Positions 1-8,675 of a stretch of DNA of 64,000 nucleotides are shown here, piece by piece. Each line of letters opens with the position of its first letter. Position 1 is the first letter of the stretch. The stretch lies in the NCBI RefSeq assembly GCF_020873875.1, contig NZ_JAHWGU010000015.1, positions 157,390 through 221,389 on the forward strand. Direction: 5' to 3'. Under the pieces are notes generated by a model. That model was not told the DNA's origin. It ran no database searches and worked only from the letters and a program-made list of their open reading frames with translations. Both the position numbers and the translations under genes were made by a program. This stretch comes from Actinoplanes sp. DH11. Lineage in GTDB: Bacteria > Actinomycetota > Actinomycetes > Mycobacteriales > Micromonosporaceae.

Positions 1-800
1 AGGAACGCGCCGACCGGTACCTCCGCGTGCATGTGCCGGTGCACGCTGGCGGTCAGGGCGTCCTGGATCGCCTGGTAGGCGGCTTCCGGCTGCAGGTGCA
101 GCGGCCGCAGCGACGGCTTGAACCAGCGGTACTGGCGCACCCCGCCGCCCGCTGTCCAGACCAGCCGGTGGCCCGGCGGCAGGCGGCGGATGTGCCGGTG
201 CAGGGTGAGCGGGTCGGGCACGTACTGGAACGTCAGGTAGTGGGCGAGCGCGTCGGCGTCGAGGGCGGCCCCGGCGGGCGCGGCGAACGGGTCGAGCGCC
301 TTGCGTTCGCTCGCCAGGAACAGGCCGTCCGTGGTCTCCAGCAGGTAGAGCGGCTTGATGCCGAACGCGTCCCGGGCGGCGTGCAGGGTGCCGGTCCGGT
401 GGTCGTAGGCGACGAACGCGAACATGCCGCGCAGCCGGGGGAGGGCGGCCTCACCCCAGTAGTGGAAGGCCGCGGCCAGGACCTCGGAGTCGCCGTCGGT
501 GGCGAACGTCGCCTGGTGCTCGCGGATCAGGGCGGCGCGCAGCTCACGGTAGTTGTAGATCTCGCCGTTGAAGACCACGGTCCAGCGCCCGGCGTAGTGC
601 AGCGGCTGCGCGGAGAGCTCCCGGTCGATGATCGCGAGCCGGTTGAAGCCGAACGCGTACCCGTCGCCGTACTCGATCCGGGTGTCGTCGGGTCCGCGGT
701 GCCACATCGTGGCGAGCGCGGCACTGAAGGCCGCCGCCGTCGCGGCGTCCGGCGGCCCCGCGTCGGGCCGGCTGCTGACGAATGCGCTCAGACCACACAT
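1..800 (-). CDS. asnB: Asparagine synthetase (glutamine-hydrolysing), N-terminal part; runs off the window edge
   Basis: The protein starts MCGLSAFVSS, so after Met removal Cys2 is the N-terminal nucleophile of a class-II glutamine amidotransferase. FNGEIYNYRELR and the region up to GIKPLYL are typical of the glutaminase domain of AsnB, which releases ammonia from glutamine for transfer to aspartyl-AMP. About 266 residues are visible and the C-terminal ATP-binding synthetase domain lies beyond base 1. The start at 800 is set by an AGGAGG ribosome site just upstream (about 806-811) and by the need for Cys at position 2. It is divergent from the response regulator at 957. Amidotransferases of this family also act in peptide and antibiotic pathways, so the exact substrate is not proven. 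Confidence 0.88.
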   Translation of the reverse strand, partial: MCGLSAFVSSRPDAGPPDAATAAAFSAALATMWHRGPDDTRIEYGDGYAFGFNRLAIIDRELSAQPLHYAGRWTVVFNGEIYNYRELRAALIREHQATFATDGDSEVLAAAFHYWGEAALPRLRGMFAFVAYDHRTGTLHAARDAFGIKPLYLLETTDGLFLASERKALDPFAAPAGAALDADALAHYLTFQYVPDPLTLHRHIRRLPPGHRLVWTAGGGVRQYRWFKPSLRPLHLQPEAAYQAIQDALTASVHRHMHAEVPVGAF

Positions 801-956
801 CGAAGCCTCCTGGGGGGTGATCGGGAGGCGACCGTAGGCCCGGGCTTGTGAAGAACCTGTGCGGTTCCGTCGCGGATCCGTGACCGCACCGGAAGCCGGG
901 CCGGTTCTTCACCGGAACTTGACATTCCTTGGGCACGTTCGCGCGGCTGAGCCACA

Positions 957-1646
957 ATGCGAGCCGTGACCGCCCGCATTCTCGTTGCCGACGACGATCC
1001 GAAGCACGCCCAGCTGATCCGCCTCTACCTGGAACGAGAGGGCCACCAGGTGCTGACGGTGGGTGACGGGCGTGCGGCCCTGGAACAGGCCCGCGCCCGC
1101 CGGCCCGACCTGATCGTGCTGGACGTGATGATGCCGCTGGTCGACGGCCTCGACGTGTGCCGGATCCTGCGCGCCGAGTCGGACGTGGCGATCGTGATGG
1201 TCACCGCCCGCTCGGCGGAGAACGACATGCTGCTCGGCCTCGACATCGGTGCCGACGACTACCTGGCCAAGCCGGTCAGCCCCCGCGAGTTGACCGCGCG
1301 GATCCGGGCGCTGCTGCGGCGCACCCGCGGCGCCGGGGACAGCGAGGTCCTGCGGGTCGGTGACCTGGAGGTGGACGGGCCGAGGTTCGAGGTGCGGGTG
1401 GCCGGCGAGCCGGTCCGGCTGACGTCCAAGGAGTTCGGGATCCTGGAGTTGCTGGCCCGCGAGCCGGGCCGGGTGTTCACCCGGGCGCAGATCCTGGACA
1501 AGACCTTCGGCTTCGAGAACGACGTCTCGGACCGCACGGTCGACGCCCACATCGTCAACCTGCGCCGCAAGATCGAGAAGGATCCGGGGGAGCCGCGGTA
1601 CGTGCAGACGGTCTACGGCCGGGGCTACCGGATGGCCGAACGGTGA
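957..1646 (+). CDS. OmpR/PhoB-family response regulator
   Basis: This 229-residue protein has a receiver domain (residues 7-120) with the acidic pocket DDD at 12-14, phospho-acceptor Asp56 in LIVLDVMMP and the conserved Lys in YLAKPVSP. A winged-helix DNA-binding domain follows, ending VQTVYGRGYRM. It is a two-component transcription factor. Its stop overlaps the GTG start of the histidine kinase at 1643 by 4 bases, so the two are translationally coupled and almost certainly partners. ATG at 957 is used; a GTG three codons later is possible. A TTGACA hexamer at 919-924 could be a -35 box, but I see no good -10 at standard spacing. Confidence 0.93.
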   Translation: MRAVTARILVADDDPKHAQLIRLYLEREGHQVLTVGDGRAALEQARARRPDLIVLDVMMPLVDGLDVCRILRAESDVAIVMVTARSAENDMLLGLDIGADDYLAKPVSPRELTARIRALLRRTRGAGDSEVLRVGDLEVDGPRFEVRVAGEPVRLTSKEFGILELLAREPGRVFTRAQILDKTFGFENDVSDRTVDAHIVNLRRKIEKDPGEPRYVQTVYGRGYRMAER

Positions 1647-3493
1647 GCTTCCGCCTGCGGATCTTCGTGCTGGTGCTGGTCGTGGCGGTGACCGCGATCG
1701 GGGCGACCGCCTACCTGACGATCAGTCTCACCTCCCGTGAGGCGGCCCGGGTGGATCAGGCGCGGGACAAGCACGAGGCGGCGATCATCGACGAGATCCG
1801 CCGGTTCGGCATCCGCAACGGGAGGTGGGTCGGCATCGACGGCGTGGTGCGGGAGATGTCCGGAGACACCAGCCTGCACATCCGGGTGGTGACCGCGGAC
1901 GGCGTCGTGCTCACCGACTCGGACAACCTGGAGAAGCGGGCGGCCGGCCCGGTGCAGATGCTGTCCCGCCGGGTCGAACCGGTGCCGGCGCTGGACCCGC
2001 GGATCGCCGCCGCGGCCGGGCGGCTGGCGGCGACGGCCCGGGTGTCCGGCGACGCGGCACCCCCGGCCGGCACGGCGACCCCACCCGTCGGCACCCCGGT
2101 GCCGCCCGACGCGGCGGCGGCGGCCCTCGCGCAGAAGGCCGCCGCCCGCCGCCTACCCCTACCGGCCCTGCCGAGGCTGCCGGCCGACCTGTTCGGCCCG
2201 CTCCCGGAGGACGAACCGCAGGTGCAGGCCCTGCACCAGCTCGTGCAGTACCGGGCCGCGCTGCTGCGGGTGCGCTGCGCGGCCGGGCACGACCCGGCCT
2301 GGTCGTCCGCGCTGGCTCGCAGCGAACCGCCCTACCTGGACCAGGAGCAGTTGCGGGCCGAGCCGTCGTGCGCCGCGTCGGCGCGCCACCGGATCAGCGC
2401 CGAACGCGAGTGGCGGCAGGCCCGGTGGGCGGAGCTGTCGAACTGCCGGTCGCTGCTGCCGATGTTCGGCGAATGCCTGGCGAACGCGTTCACCATGGGC
2501 GCACTCACCACGTCGGCGGTGCCCGTGGAGATCTACTTCGGGGCGGCGCGGGACACCGACATCTCCGACATGGGCCGGCCGGCGGTCTTCGCGGTGGCCG
2601 GGGTGGTGGTGGCCGCGGCCCTCGGCACCGCCTGGATAGCCCGCCGGGTGAGCCGCCCGGTGCGCCTGCTGACCGGTGCGTCGCTGCAGCTCGCGGCGGG
2701 CCGGCTGGACGTGCGGGTGCCGGACTTCGGCGGCGCGGACGATCTGGCGGCGCTCTCCAAGTCGTTCAACTCGATGGCCGAGGCGCTGCAGCGCAGCGAG
2801 GAGCGGCAGCGCCGGCTGATCGCGGACGTCGCCCACGAGATGCGGACGCCGCTGTCCAATCTGCGGGGCTACCTGGAGGGCCTGGCCGACGGGGTGATCG
2901 AGCCCAGCCCCGAGCTGTTCGCCTCGCTGCACGAGGAGACCCTGCTGCAGCGCCGGATCCTGGACGACCTCCAGGTGCTCGCGCTGGCCGAGGCGGGCGA
3001 ACTGGGTTACGCCCCGGTGCCGGTGGACCTGGCCGAGCTGGCCGTCACGACCGCGACCGCGCACGCCGTGGTGGCCGCGAACGCCGGTGTGGAGCTGACC
3101 GTGGACGCGCCCGGACCGGCCGAGGTGCGTGCCGACCCGGACCGTACCCGCCAGGTGATCGGCAATCTACTGAGCAACGCGATCCGGTACACCGACGCGG
3201 GCGGGCGGGTGGAGATCCGGGTGCGCGGCGACGCCGAGGGAGCGATCCTGAGCGTACGGGACACCGGCGTCGGCATGGCCCCGGAAGAGGTGGACCGGGT
3301 GTTCGACCGGTTCTGGCGAGCCGACCCGGCCCGGCAGCGGACGACCGGCGGCTCCGGCCTGGGCCTGACGATCGCCCGCCGGATCGTGGACGACCAGGGC
3401 GGCAGCATCACGGCGTCGAGCACCCCGGGGCTGGGCACCACGTTCGAGGTGCGGCTGCCGGCACCCGGCGACCGGTTCGCGTACGGCCTCTGA
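1643..3493 (+). CDS. Membrane sensor histidine kinase, HAMP type
   Basis: This 616-residue kinase is the partner of the upstream regulator. An N-terminal transmembrane helix (about 7-28) is followed by an unusually long extracytoplasmic sensor region (about 30-310) with Pro/Ala-rich stretches. A second helix (about 313-332) leads to a HAMP linker. The H-box is DVAHEMRTPLSNL, the N-box GNLLSNAIRYTD, the G1 box DTGVGMAPEE, the F-box FDRFW and the G2 box GGSGLGLTI, so the catalytic core looks intact. The large sensor region has several Cys and suggests an extracellular ligand, which is not identifiable. The GTG start overlaps the previous stop. Confidence 0.92.
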   Translation: MSFRLRIFVLVLVVAVTAIGATAYLTISLTSREAARVDQARDKHEAAIIDEIRRFGIRNGRWVGIDGVVREMSGDTSLHIRVVTADGVVLTDSDNLEKRAAGPVQMLSRRVEPVPALDPRIAAAAGRLAATARVSGDAAPPAGTATPPVGTPVPPDAAAAALAQKAAARRLPLPALPRLPADLFGPLPEDEPQVQALHQLVQYRAALLRVRCAAGHDPAWSSALARSEPPYLDQEQLRAEPSCAASARHRISAEREWRQARWAELSNCRSLLPMFGECLANAFTMGALTTSAVPVEIYFGAARDTDISDMGRPAVFAVAGVVVAAALGTAWIARRVSRPVRLLTGASLQLAAGRLDVRVPDFGGADDLAALSKSFNSMAEALQRSEERQRRLIADVAHEMRTPLSNLRGYLEGLADGVIEPSPELFASLHEETLLQRRILDDLQVLALAEAGELGYAPVPVDLAELAVTTATAHAVVAANAGVELTVDAPGPAEVRADPDRTRQVIGNLLSNAIRYTDAGGRVEIRVRGDAEGAILSVRDTGVGMAPEEVDRVFDRFWRADPARQRTTGGSGLGLTIARRIVDDQGGSITASSTPGLGTTFEVRLPAPGDRFAYGL

Positions 3494-3529
3494 GCCCGGC
3501 GTACGGTTTTGAGTCCTGTGAGCCTGGCG

Positions 3530-4155
3530 TCAGAACCGGCCGGCCAGCGCGGCGTCCAGGGTCTCCCGGTAGACCGCGCGGTAGACGTCGTCGTACGTGA
3601 ACTGGCAGGGCTGCACGACGCGGGCCTCGGCGAGTTCCTTCGTCCGCAGCGCGTCGAGGGCCGCGAGTTGCTTCGGGGGCAGTACGTCGGCGAGGCGTAC
3701 GCCGGTGGTGCCCGCGCCGGCCCGAGCTCCGCGGTGACGGTGCGCGCGCAGTGGTCGAGCTGCCCGGCGACGCGGGCCTGCCGGGCCGGGTCGAGCCGGT
3801 CCAGGGCGATCCTGTTGGGGTCCACCACGGCGGTGCCGGCGGGCACGAAGTCGATGAGTGTGGTGATGCCGTACCCGTACCGGTCGGTGAACTGCTCCCG
3901 GGTCAGTCCCAGCGCGCGGCGGGTGTCGATCGCGGCCCGGTCCACGTGCGGCTGATAGGTGAAGCCGGCCGGCCGCACGCATTGCGCCATCCGCTCGTTG
4001 CGTTGGTGCCAGTAGCCGAACGCGTCCGCGACGGCCACGTCACCGCGGTCGAACGCGTCACGCATCAACTGTTCGGCGGGTGGCCCGGACGCCGGTGTGG
4101 CGCAGGCGGCGAGGGCCGCCGGCAGGATCGCGAGCGCGAGGAGCGTACGCCGCAT
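3530..4155 (-). pseudogene. Secreted lipoprotein of unknown function, interrupted by a one-base frameshift
   Basis: The 5' part encodes a lipoprotein: signal peptide MRRTLLALAILPAALAAC with lipobox LAAC, then a domain with a Cys in QCVRPAGFTYQPHV. The frame is good from 4155 to about 3720. The same protein evidently continues one frame over (GTTGVRLADVLPPKQLAALD to the stop at 3530), including a second Cys in QPCQFTYDDVYRAVYRE that echoes the first motif. The whole span is 626 bases, one short of a multiple of three, so a single missing base near 3715-3722 in a GC run explains it. It is either a sequencing error or a recent mutation. It may be regulated with the convergent two-component genes, but that is a guess from position. 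Confidence 0.6.
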
Positions 4156-4213
4156 CGCTTCTCTTCCTCTCCGCGCGGAGGGTGCCGGGCCGCAGTGGCC
4201 CGGCACCGCTCGA

Positions 4214-4501
4214 TCAGTAGCCGACGTTGAGGTACTGCCCGGTCTGCGCGCCGGAGGCGGTGAGCTGCCCGACGAAGTACGAGGCCGGGCTGCCGTTGCG
4301 GTCGTTGAACGTGTACGAGTAACCGGCCGAGTCGCAGCTGGTCGCCTGGGTGCTCCAGGTGCCGGCGTCGAGGTAGCGGATCCGCACGCAGGACCCGTCG
4401 CTGACGGTGTCCTTGATGCGCGTCACGCTCAGTACCGTGACGCCCAGGGTGGTGAGGGCGAGTACGGCTGCGCGTCCCTTACCTTTACGTGTGCTCCGCA
4501 T
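4214..4501 (-). CDS. Small secreted hypothetical protein
   Basis: This is a 95-residue protein starting MRSTRKGKGRAAVLALTTLG, a basic N-terminus with a hydrophobic stretch that looks like a signal peptide or single membrane anchor. The remaining region is rich in Tyr, Ser, Thr and Gly (YLDAGTWSTQATSC, TFNDRNGSPASYFVGQ) with two Cys that could form a disulfide. The start at 4501 is supported by an AAAGGAA ribosome site a few bases upstream. I do not recognise the family. It may be exported, and it is a separate unit from the lipoprotein 59 bases downstream. Confidence 0.6.
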   Translation of the reverse strand: MRSTRKGKGRAAVLALTTLGVTVLSVTRIKDTVSDGSCVRIRYLDAGTWSTQATSCDSAGYSYTFNDRNGSPASYFVGQLTASGAQTGQYLNVGY

Positions 4502-4832
4502 AGCAGGATTCCTTTCTCGGATCTTGCTTGGCTCCCACACGGTAGAGCGGCAGGTGCCGATCTTCGCCGCTTGACCCATTCACGATGATCACTTATGGGT
4601 ACGGCGTTCGCGCGGCCCCGGTGCAGGTGGGAGGCGGACACGCACGCCTGGTAACAGGTTGATCACGCGGCGTGTCAGAAGATCCATCCGGGACTTATCG
4701 TCAGCCGTGTTCCGCCCAGCGGAAGCTGCCCGGGAGTCAACCAGATGGGATGCCGGGACCCTGCCGGTCACCGCGCGCGGCCGCCAGGCACGATCATCGG
4801 GCGACCGTGTACCTCCGGAAGGACCACCGAAC

Positions 4833-5738
4833 GTGTCTCTGACCCAGCAGGCCCCCGCCCCGCCGCACACCGTGCCCGCCGCCGCCGACCAGGCCGTCCT
4901 GATCGTGCACGGCCGGGACCGGACCGGGATCGTCGCGGCCATCAGTGCGGTGCTCGGCCGGCACGAGGCGAACATCGTGCAGCTGGACCAGCACTCGGAC
5001 AACCCGCACGGCGGCGCCTTCTTCCAGCGGACCGTCTTCAGCCGGCCCGGGCTCAAGGCCGCCCTGCCGGCGATCGAACGCGACCTGCGCGAGCAGCTCG
5101 CCGACGGGTTCGAGCTGGAATACACGCTGCGGGACCTGTCCGTGCCGAAACGCGTCGCGATCTTCGCGTCCAAGGACGGGCACTGCCTGCTCGACCTGCT
5201 CTGGCGGCACCGCCGCGGCGACCTGCCGATCAACGTGGCCATGGTGATCTCGAACCACCCCGACATGGCCGACGAGGTGCGCTCCTTCGGGATCCCGTAC
5301 TTCCACGTGCCGTCACAGGGCCCGGACAAGTCCGCCGCCGAGGCGCAGCACCTGCGCCTGCTGGCGGGCAACGTCGACTTCGTGGTGCTGGCCCGCTACA
5401 TGCAGATCCTCTCCGGGGACTTCATCGAGCGGGTCGGTGTGCCGATCATCAACATCCACCACAGCTTCCTGCCCGCGTTCATCGGGGCCGGGCCCTACGC
5501 GAAGGCGAAGCAGCGGGGCGTGAAGCTGGTCGGTGCGACGGCGCACTACGTGACCGAGGACCTGGACGAGGGGCCGATCATCGAGCAGGACGTGGTACGG
5601 GTGAACCACGCGCACACCGTTCCCGAACTTCAGCGCCGAGGTGCGGATGTGGAGCGCGCGGTGCTGTCGCGGGCGGTGCAGTGGCATGCCGAGGACCGGG
5701 TCATCCGGCACGGCAACCACACGATCGTCTTCGCCTGA
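4833..5738 (+). CDS. purU: Formyltetrahydrofolate deformylase
   Basis: This 301-residue enzyme hydrolyses 10-formyl-THF to formate and THF, balancing one-carbon pools and supplying formate for purine synthesis. An ACT domain (about 18-95, VLIVHGRDRTGIVAAIS) is followed by a formyltransferase-type catalytic domain (about 100-300). Hallmarks are VVLARYMQILS, the Asn/His pair in INIHHSFLPAF and the Asp in YVTEDLDEGPII. The GTG at 4833 is chosen because GGAAGGA lies 7 bases upstream and the ACT domain then begins after a normal short leader; upstream in-frame codons add only low-complexity residues. It is convergent with the TetR gene, the two stops being directly adjacent. Confidence 0.93.
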   Translation: MSLTQQAPAPPHTVPAAADQAVLIVHGRDRTGIVAAISAVLGRHEANIVQLDQHSDNPHGGAFFQRTVFSRPGLKAALPAIERDLREQLADGFELEYTLRDLSVPKRVAIFASKDGHCLLDLLWRHRRGDLPINVAMVISNHPDMADEVRSFGIPYFHVPSQGPDKSAAEAQHLRLLAGNVDFVVLARYMQILSGDFIERVGVPIINIHHSFLPAFIGAGPYAKAKQRGVKLVGATAHYVTEDLDEGPIIEQDVVRVNHAHTVPELQRRGADVERAVLSRAVQWHAEDRVIRHGNHTIVFA

Positions 5739-6386
5739 TCACGCCTGTTCTTCGGGGCCCGCATTCTCGGCGGCCGCTTCTTCGGTGGCTGTTCCTTCGG
5801 CGGCCGTTCTTTCGGGGGCCGGTGCGAGCAGGGCGGCGACGAGGTTCTGGAAGCAGCCGGTCAGTTCGTCCTGGCCGGCGGTGGCGAGCGGCTGCAAGCG
5901 CGCCGCCCGCAGGATCACCGTGCCCAGCGCGGCGGCGAGCACGAGTTGGGCCCGCAGCAGCAACTCCGGGTCGTCCGGCTCGCCGCCCGCGGCGACCGCG
6001 AGGCGCCGGCCGAGTGAGCCGAGGGTGTCCAGCCTGATCTGCTCGGCCGCCTCGTCGCCGGAGGAACGCAGCAGCAGTAACAACTGATTCGGCTGCTCGG
6101 TGTGCGGCCCGCCCACCTTCTCGGCGATCAGCCCTGTGGCCGACTCGAGGGTGGTGTTCTCGAACACACTCTGCTTGAGGTCGTCGACGGTGCCGCGCAG
6201 GCAGGCGCGGAAGAGCCCTTCCTTCGATGTGAAGTACCGGCTGATCAGCGCGACGTTGACCCCGGCGTCCGTGGCGATGTCGCGCACCGACGTCGCGCTG
6301 TAGCCGTCCTCGGCGAAGCGCCGCCGGGCGGCGTCCAGCAGCAATTGCCTGGTGGCAGCCGCGTCCCGGCGCCGGGGGTTGGTCAT
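5739..6386 (-). CDS. TetR-family repressor of the adjacent MFS exporter
   Basis: This 215-residue protein has an N-terminal TetR helix-turn-helix (residues about 10-57, ending VNVALISRYFTSKEGLF) and a helical ligand domain. The C-terminal 25 residues are Glu/Ala-rich (EGTATEEAAAENAGPEEQ) and probably disordered. It is divergent from the MFS gene at 6495. The 108-bp spacer holds two near-identical inverted 18-bp arms flanking the MFS promoter, so autoregulation plus repression of the exporter is the likely role. The inducer is probably a substrate of the pump. Confidence 0.9.
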   Translation of the reverse strand: MTNPRRRDAAATRQLLLDAARRRFAEDGYSATSVRDIATDAGVNVALISRYFTSKEGLFRACLRGTVDDLKQSVFENTTLESATGLIAEKVGGPHTEQPNQLLLLLRSSGDEAAEQIRLDTLGSLGRRLAVAAGGEPDDPELLLRAQLVLAAALGTVILRAARLQPLATAGQDELTGCFQNLVAALLAPAPERTAAEGTATEEAAAENAGPEEQA

Positions 6387-6416
6387 TCGTTCAGCTTAGC
6401 GATCACGAGGTGTGAC

Positions 6417-6477
6417 GTAAACAATCGTTGACTTGCCCGGCCGCGTGCCGATACTGGGTAAGTCAGCGATCGTTTAC
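6417..6477. promoter_or_regulatory. Paired TetR operator arms around the MFS promoter
   Basis: GTAAACAATCGTTGACTT at 6417-6434 is repeated in inverse orientation as AAGTCAGCGATCGTTTAC at 6460-6477; 16 of 18 positions match. The arm at 6417 contains TTGACT (6428-6433), which with GATACT at 6450-6455 (16-bp spacing) makes a good sigma-70-type promoter for the MFS gene. Repressor bound to either arm would block the -35 region or the start of transcription. Confidence 0.7.
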
Positions 6478-6494
6478 TTAGCTACGAGGACTCC

Positions 6495-7946
6495 ATGACG
6501 CGGTCTCCTAAACTCCTCACCCTCTACCTGTCGCTCGGCGGCCTGGCCTTCGCCGTGCTGCAGTCCCTGGTGGCGCCCGCGCTCTCCACGATCGCCCGCG
6601 ATCTCCAGGTCTCCACCAGCGACATCAGCTGGGTGATCACGGCGTACCTGCTCGCCGCCTCGGTGCTGACCCCGATCCTCGGGCGCCTCGGCGACATGGC
6701 GGGCAAGCGCAAGGTCCTGATCGGCGTCCTGGTCGCGCTCGCCGCCGGTACGGTCCTCGCCGCCGTCGCGCCCAACCTGACCGTGCTGATCGTGGCCCGG
6801 ATCCTGCAAGGCGCCGCCGGCGCGATCATGCCGCTCTCCATCGGCATCGTCCGCGACGAGCTGCCCCGCGAACGCGTCGGCGTGATCGTCGGCCTGCTCT
6901 CGGCGATCTTCGGGGTCGGCGCGGGCGTCGGCATCGTGGCCGCCGGCCCGATCGTCGAACACCTCTCCTGGCACTGGCTGTTCTGGCTGCCACTGGTCCT
7001 CGTCCTGATCGCCCTGGCCGGTGCGGTCTTCGGCATGAAGGAGTCGCCGGTGCGTACCCCCGGCCGCCTCGACGTGGCCGGCACCGCCCTGCTCTCCGCC
7101 TCCCTGGTCGCGCTGCTCCTCGCGGTCAGCAAGGGCCAGGCCTGGGGCTGGGGCGACGCCAAGACCGTCGGCCTGCTCGCCGGCGGCGCCGTGCTGATGG
7201 CCGTCTTCGTGCTGGTCGAGCTCCGCACCGCCGACCCGCTGATCGACATGCGCCTGATGCGCATCCGCGGCGTCTGGGCCACCGACGTGGTCGCCGTGAT
7301 GCTCGGCTTCGCCATGTTCGGCACGTTCCTGCTGGTGCCGATGCTGCTCCAACTCCCCGCCGCCACCGGATACGGTTTCGGCAAGTCGGTCTCCCAATCC
7401 GGCCTGTTCCTGCTGCCCACCGTGCTCTTCATGGTCATCTTCGGCCCGCTGGCCGGCATACTCACCCGCCGCTACGGCCCCAAGCTGCCACTCTTCCTCG
7501 GCACCCTCGCCGTGGTCGCCGCCTTCACCCTGCCCACGATCGGCCACGGCGAGCTGTGGCAGGTGCTGCTCTCCGGCGTCTTCACCGGCACCGGCATCGG
7601 CCTCGCCTTCGCCGGCATGTCCAACGCCATCATCGAAGCCGTCCCGGCCAAGCAGACCGGCGAGGCCACAAGCGTCAACACGATCGCCCGGACCATCGGC
7701 AGCAGCATCGGCACCGCCGTGGTCGCGGCCGTCCTCTCCTCGCACAGCACCCCACAGGGCCTGCCCACCGACGACGCCTTCACCTGGGGTTTCGCGGTCT
7801 GCGCCGGAGTCGGCGTCCTCGCGGTCCTGGCCGCGCTGGCGCTGCCGTCCGCCCACCGGCGCCACGAACAGGCCGTCGCCACCGGCGTGGGGGACCTGCC
7901 GCCGGAGCCCGAGGAACTGCACCTCCCGCACCTGGCCAAGCGCTGA
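6495..7946 (+). CDS. MFS drug/metabolite exporter, DHA2 (14-helix EmrB/QacA) type
   Basis: This 483-residue integral membrane protein has about 14 hydrophobic segments. The loop motif GRLGDMAGKRKVL between helices 2 and 3 and DRAL-like features of the DHA2 branch mark it as a proton-driven exporter. Ribosome site GAGGA lies 4-5 bases before ATG 6495. It is divergent from, and probably repressed by, the TetR protein at 5739-6386. The substrate is unknown. The stop codon lies inside a 26-nt tandem repeat (see 7940-8008). Confidence 0.92.
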   Translation: MTRSPKLLTLYLSLGGLAFAVLQSLVAPALSTIARDLQVSTSDISWVITAYLLAASVLTPILGRLGDMAGKRKVLIGVLVALAAGTVLAAVAPNLTVLIVARILQGAAGAIMPLSIGIVRDELPRERVGVIVGLLSAIFGVGAGVGIVAAGPIVEHLSWHWLFWLPLVLVLIALAGAVFGMKESPVRTPGRLDVAGTALLSASLVALLLAVSKGQAWGWGDAKTVGLLAGGAVLMAVFVLVELRTADPLIDMRLMRIRGVWATDVVAVMLGFAMFGTFLLVPMLLQLPAATGYGFGKSVSQSGLFLLPTVLFMVIFGPLAGILTRRYGPKLPLFLGTLAVVAAFTLPTIGHGELWQVLLSGVFTGTGIGLAFAGMSNAIIEAVPAKQTGEATSVNTIARTIGSSIGTAVVAAVLSSHSTPQGLPTDDAFTWGFAVCAGVGVLAVLAALALPSAHRRHEQAVATGVGDLPPEPEELHLPHLAKR

Positions 7947-8008
7947 CCCTGCGGCGTGTGCCCGGGCGCTGACCCTGCGGCGTGTGCCTGGGTGCTGACC
8001 CTGCGGCG
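7940..8008. repeat. 26-nt tandem repeat starting at the MFS stop codon
   Basis: Two and a half copies of a 26-nt unit (7940-7965, 7966-7991, 7992-8008) each carry GCTGACCCTGCGGCG. The first copy includes the last codon and TGA stop of the MFS gene, so the array repeats the stop-codon context into the 3' region. Confidence 0.75.
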
Positions 8009-8045
8009 GCTGTCTTGCCGTCGGTCGAAGCGGCGCGGATCGTGT

Positions 8046-8080
8046 TTGTGGTCGTGGGAGAGCGTTTCCCGCGACCACAA
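8046..8080 (+). terminator. Probable terminator hairpin downstream of the MFS gene
   Basis: TTGTGGTCGTGGGA (8046-8059) pairs with TCCCGCGACCACAA (8067-8080), 13 of 14 positions, across a 7-base loop. It is a stable stem about 100 bases after the MFS stop. There is no T-run, as is common in actinomycetes. Confidence 0.5.
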
Positions 8081-8244
8081 GGACGAGCCGGTCGGTCCGG
8101 TTCGCGTTTACGGTTGCTGAAACCGCTCCCGGACAACCGCAACCACCGGCTGCCAGGGCCCGGCAACCGCGTCACACGCCAATGCCGCCGCACGCCAGTC
8201 CCTTCGCACGCTCGGCGTCCACGACAGTGCGTCCGCGCGGCGAT

Positions 8245-8319
8245 GTTGATCTGCTAGCGCTACGAAATCGCTGTGATCAAGGGGCTGAAACCGCGATTTC
8301 GCATCGCTAGCAGATCAAC
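8245..8319. repeat. Intergenic 27-bp inverted repeat (REP/MITE-like hairpin)
   Basis: Arms at 8245-8271 and 8293-8319 match at 25 of 27 positions with a 21-base spacer. Each arm has GTTGATCTGCTAGCG at its outer end and CGAAATCGC at its inner end. The element is more AT-rich than its surroundings and sits alone in a 730-bp gene-free region (7947-8675). No coding potential is evident. It could be a dispersed palindromic element or a strong structured RNA. Confidence 0.6.
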
Positions 8320-8629
8320 TTCTCACGGCGGGCGCACCGTGGCTGCCGGGAGCGTGCTTGCCAAGAGCGGTCATGCCGCGGCAGCCTCCGACGCCTCGGC
8401 GTTGCCGTGCGTCACGTGAGGTGGTGGCAGTGTCCCTGGAGGTGGTGGCGGGGGCGTGACGGGCGTAGTGGCGGGCTGTCACGTGAGGGTGGTAGCCGTC
8501 GGGGCCGGTAGGGCGGACGCCGTGCAGGCCTCGACCCGGCGGCCGGGGAACCGATCACCGGGGCGCTCGTGAGCCGCGCACCCCGGCCGGCGGCGCATTC
8601 TCACCTCCTCGCAGGGTCGGCGGTCCACC

Positions 8630-8650
8630 GTGTGGCAGTCTTTGTCACAC
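8630..8650. promoter_or_regulatory. Candidate operator before the formaldehyde dehydrogenase gene
   Basis: GTGTGGCA (8630-8637) and TGTCACAC (8643-8650) form an imperfect inverted repeat (7 of 8) about 25 bases before the ATG at 8676. It may be a regulator site, though no cognate regulator lies beside it. The rest of 8320-8630 contains only short direct repeats of GTCACGTGAGG (8415, 8479 area) and no gene I can support. Confidence 0.3.
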
Positions 8651-8675
8651 CGATGAAGAAGGGAACCTGGCACAC

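Noticed and set aside
3007..3529. Continuation of the lipoprotein frame to 3007 (399 residues)
   Set aside because: Past about 3720 the frame is antisense to the histidine kinase and has shadow composition; the true continuation is one frame over, ending at 3530.
4156..4206. Extension of the lipoprotein upstream to 4206
   Set aside because: It would place 17 charged residues before a clear signal peptide and lipobox.
7982..8673. Small frames in the 7947-8675 spacer
   Set aside because: No ribosome sites or recognisable motifs; the region is better explained by repeats, hairpins and the palindromic element.
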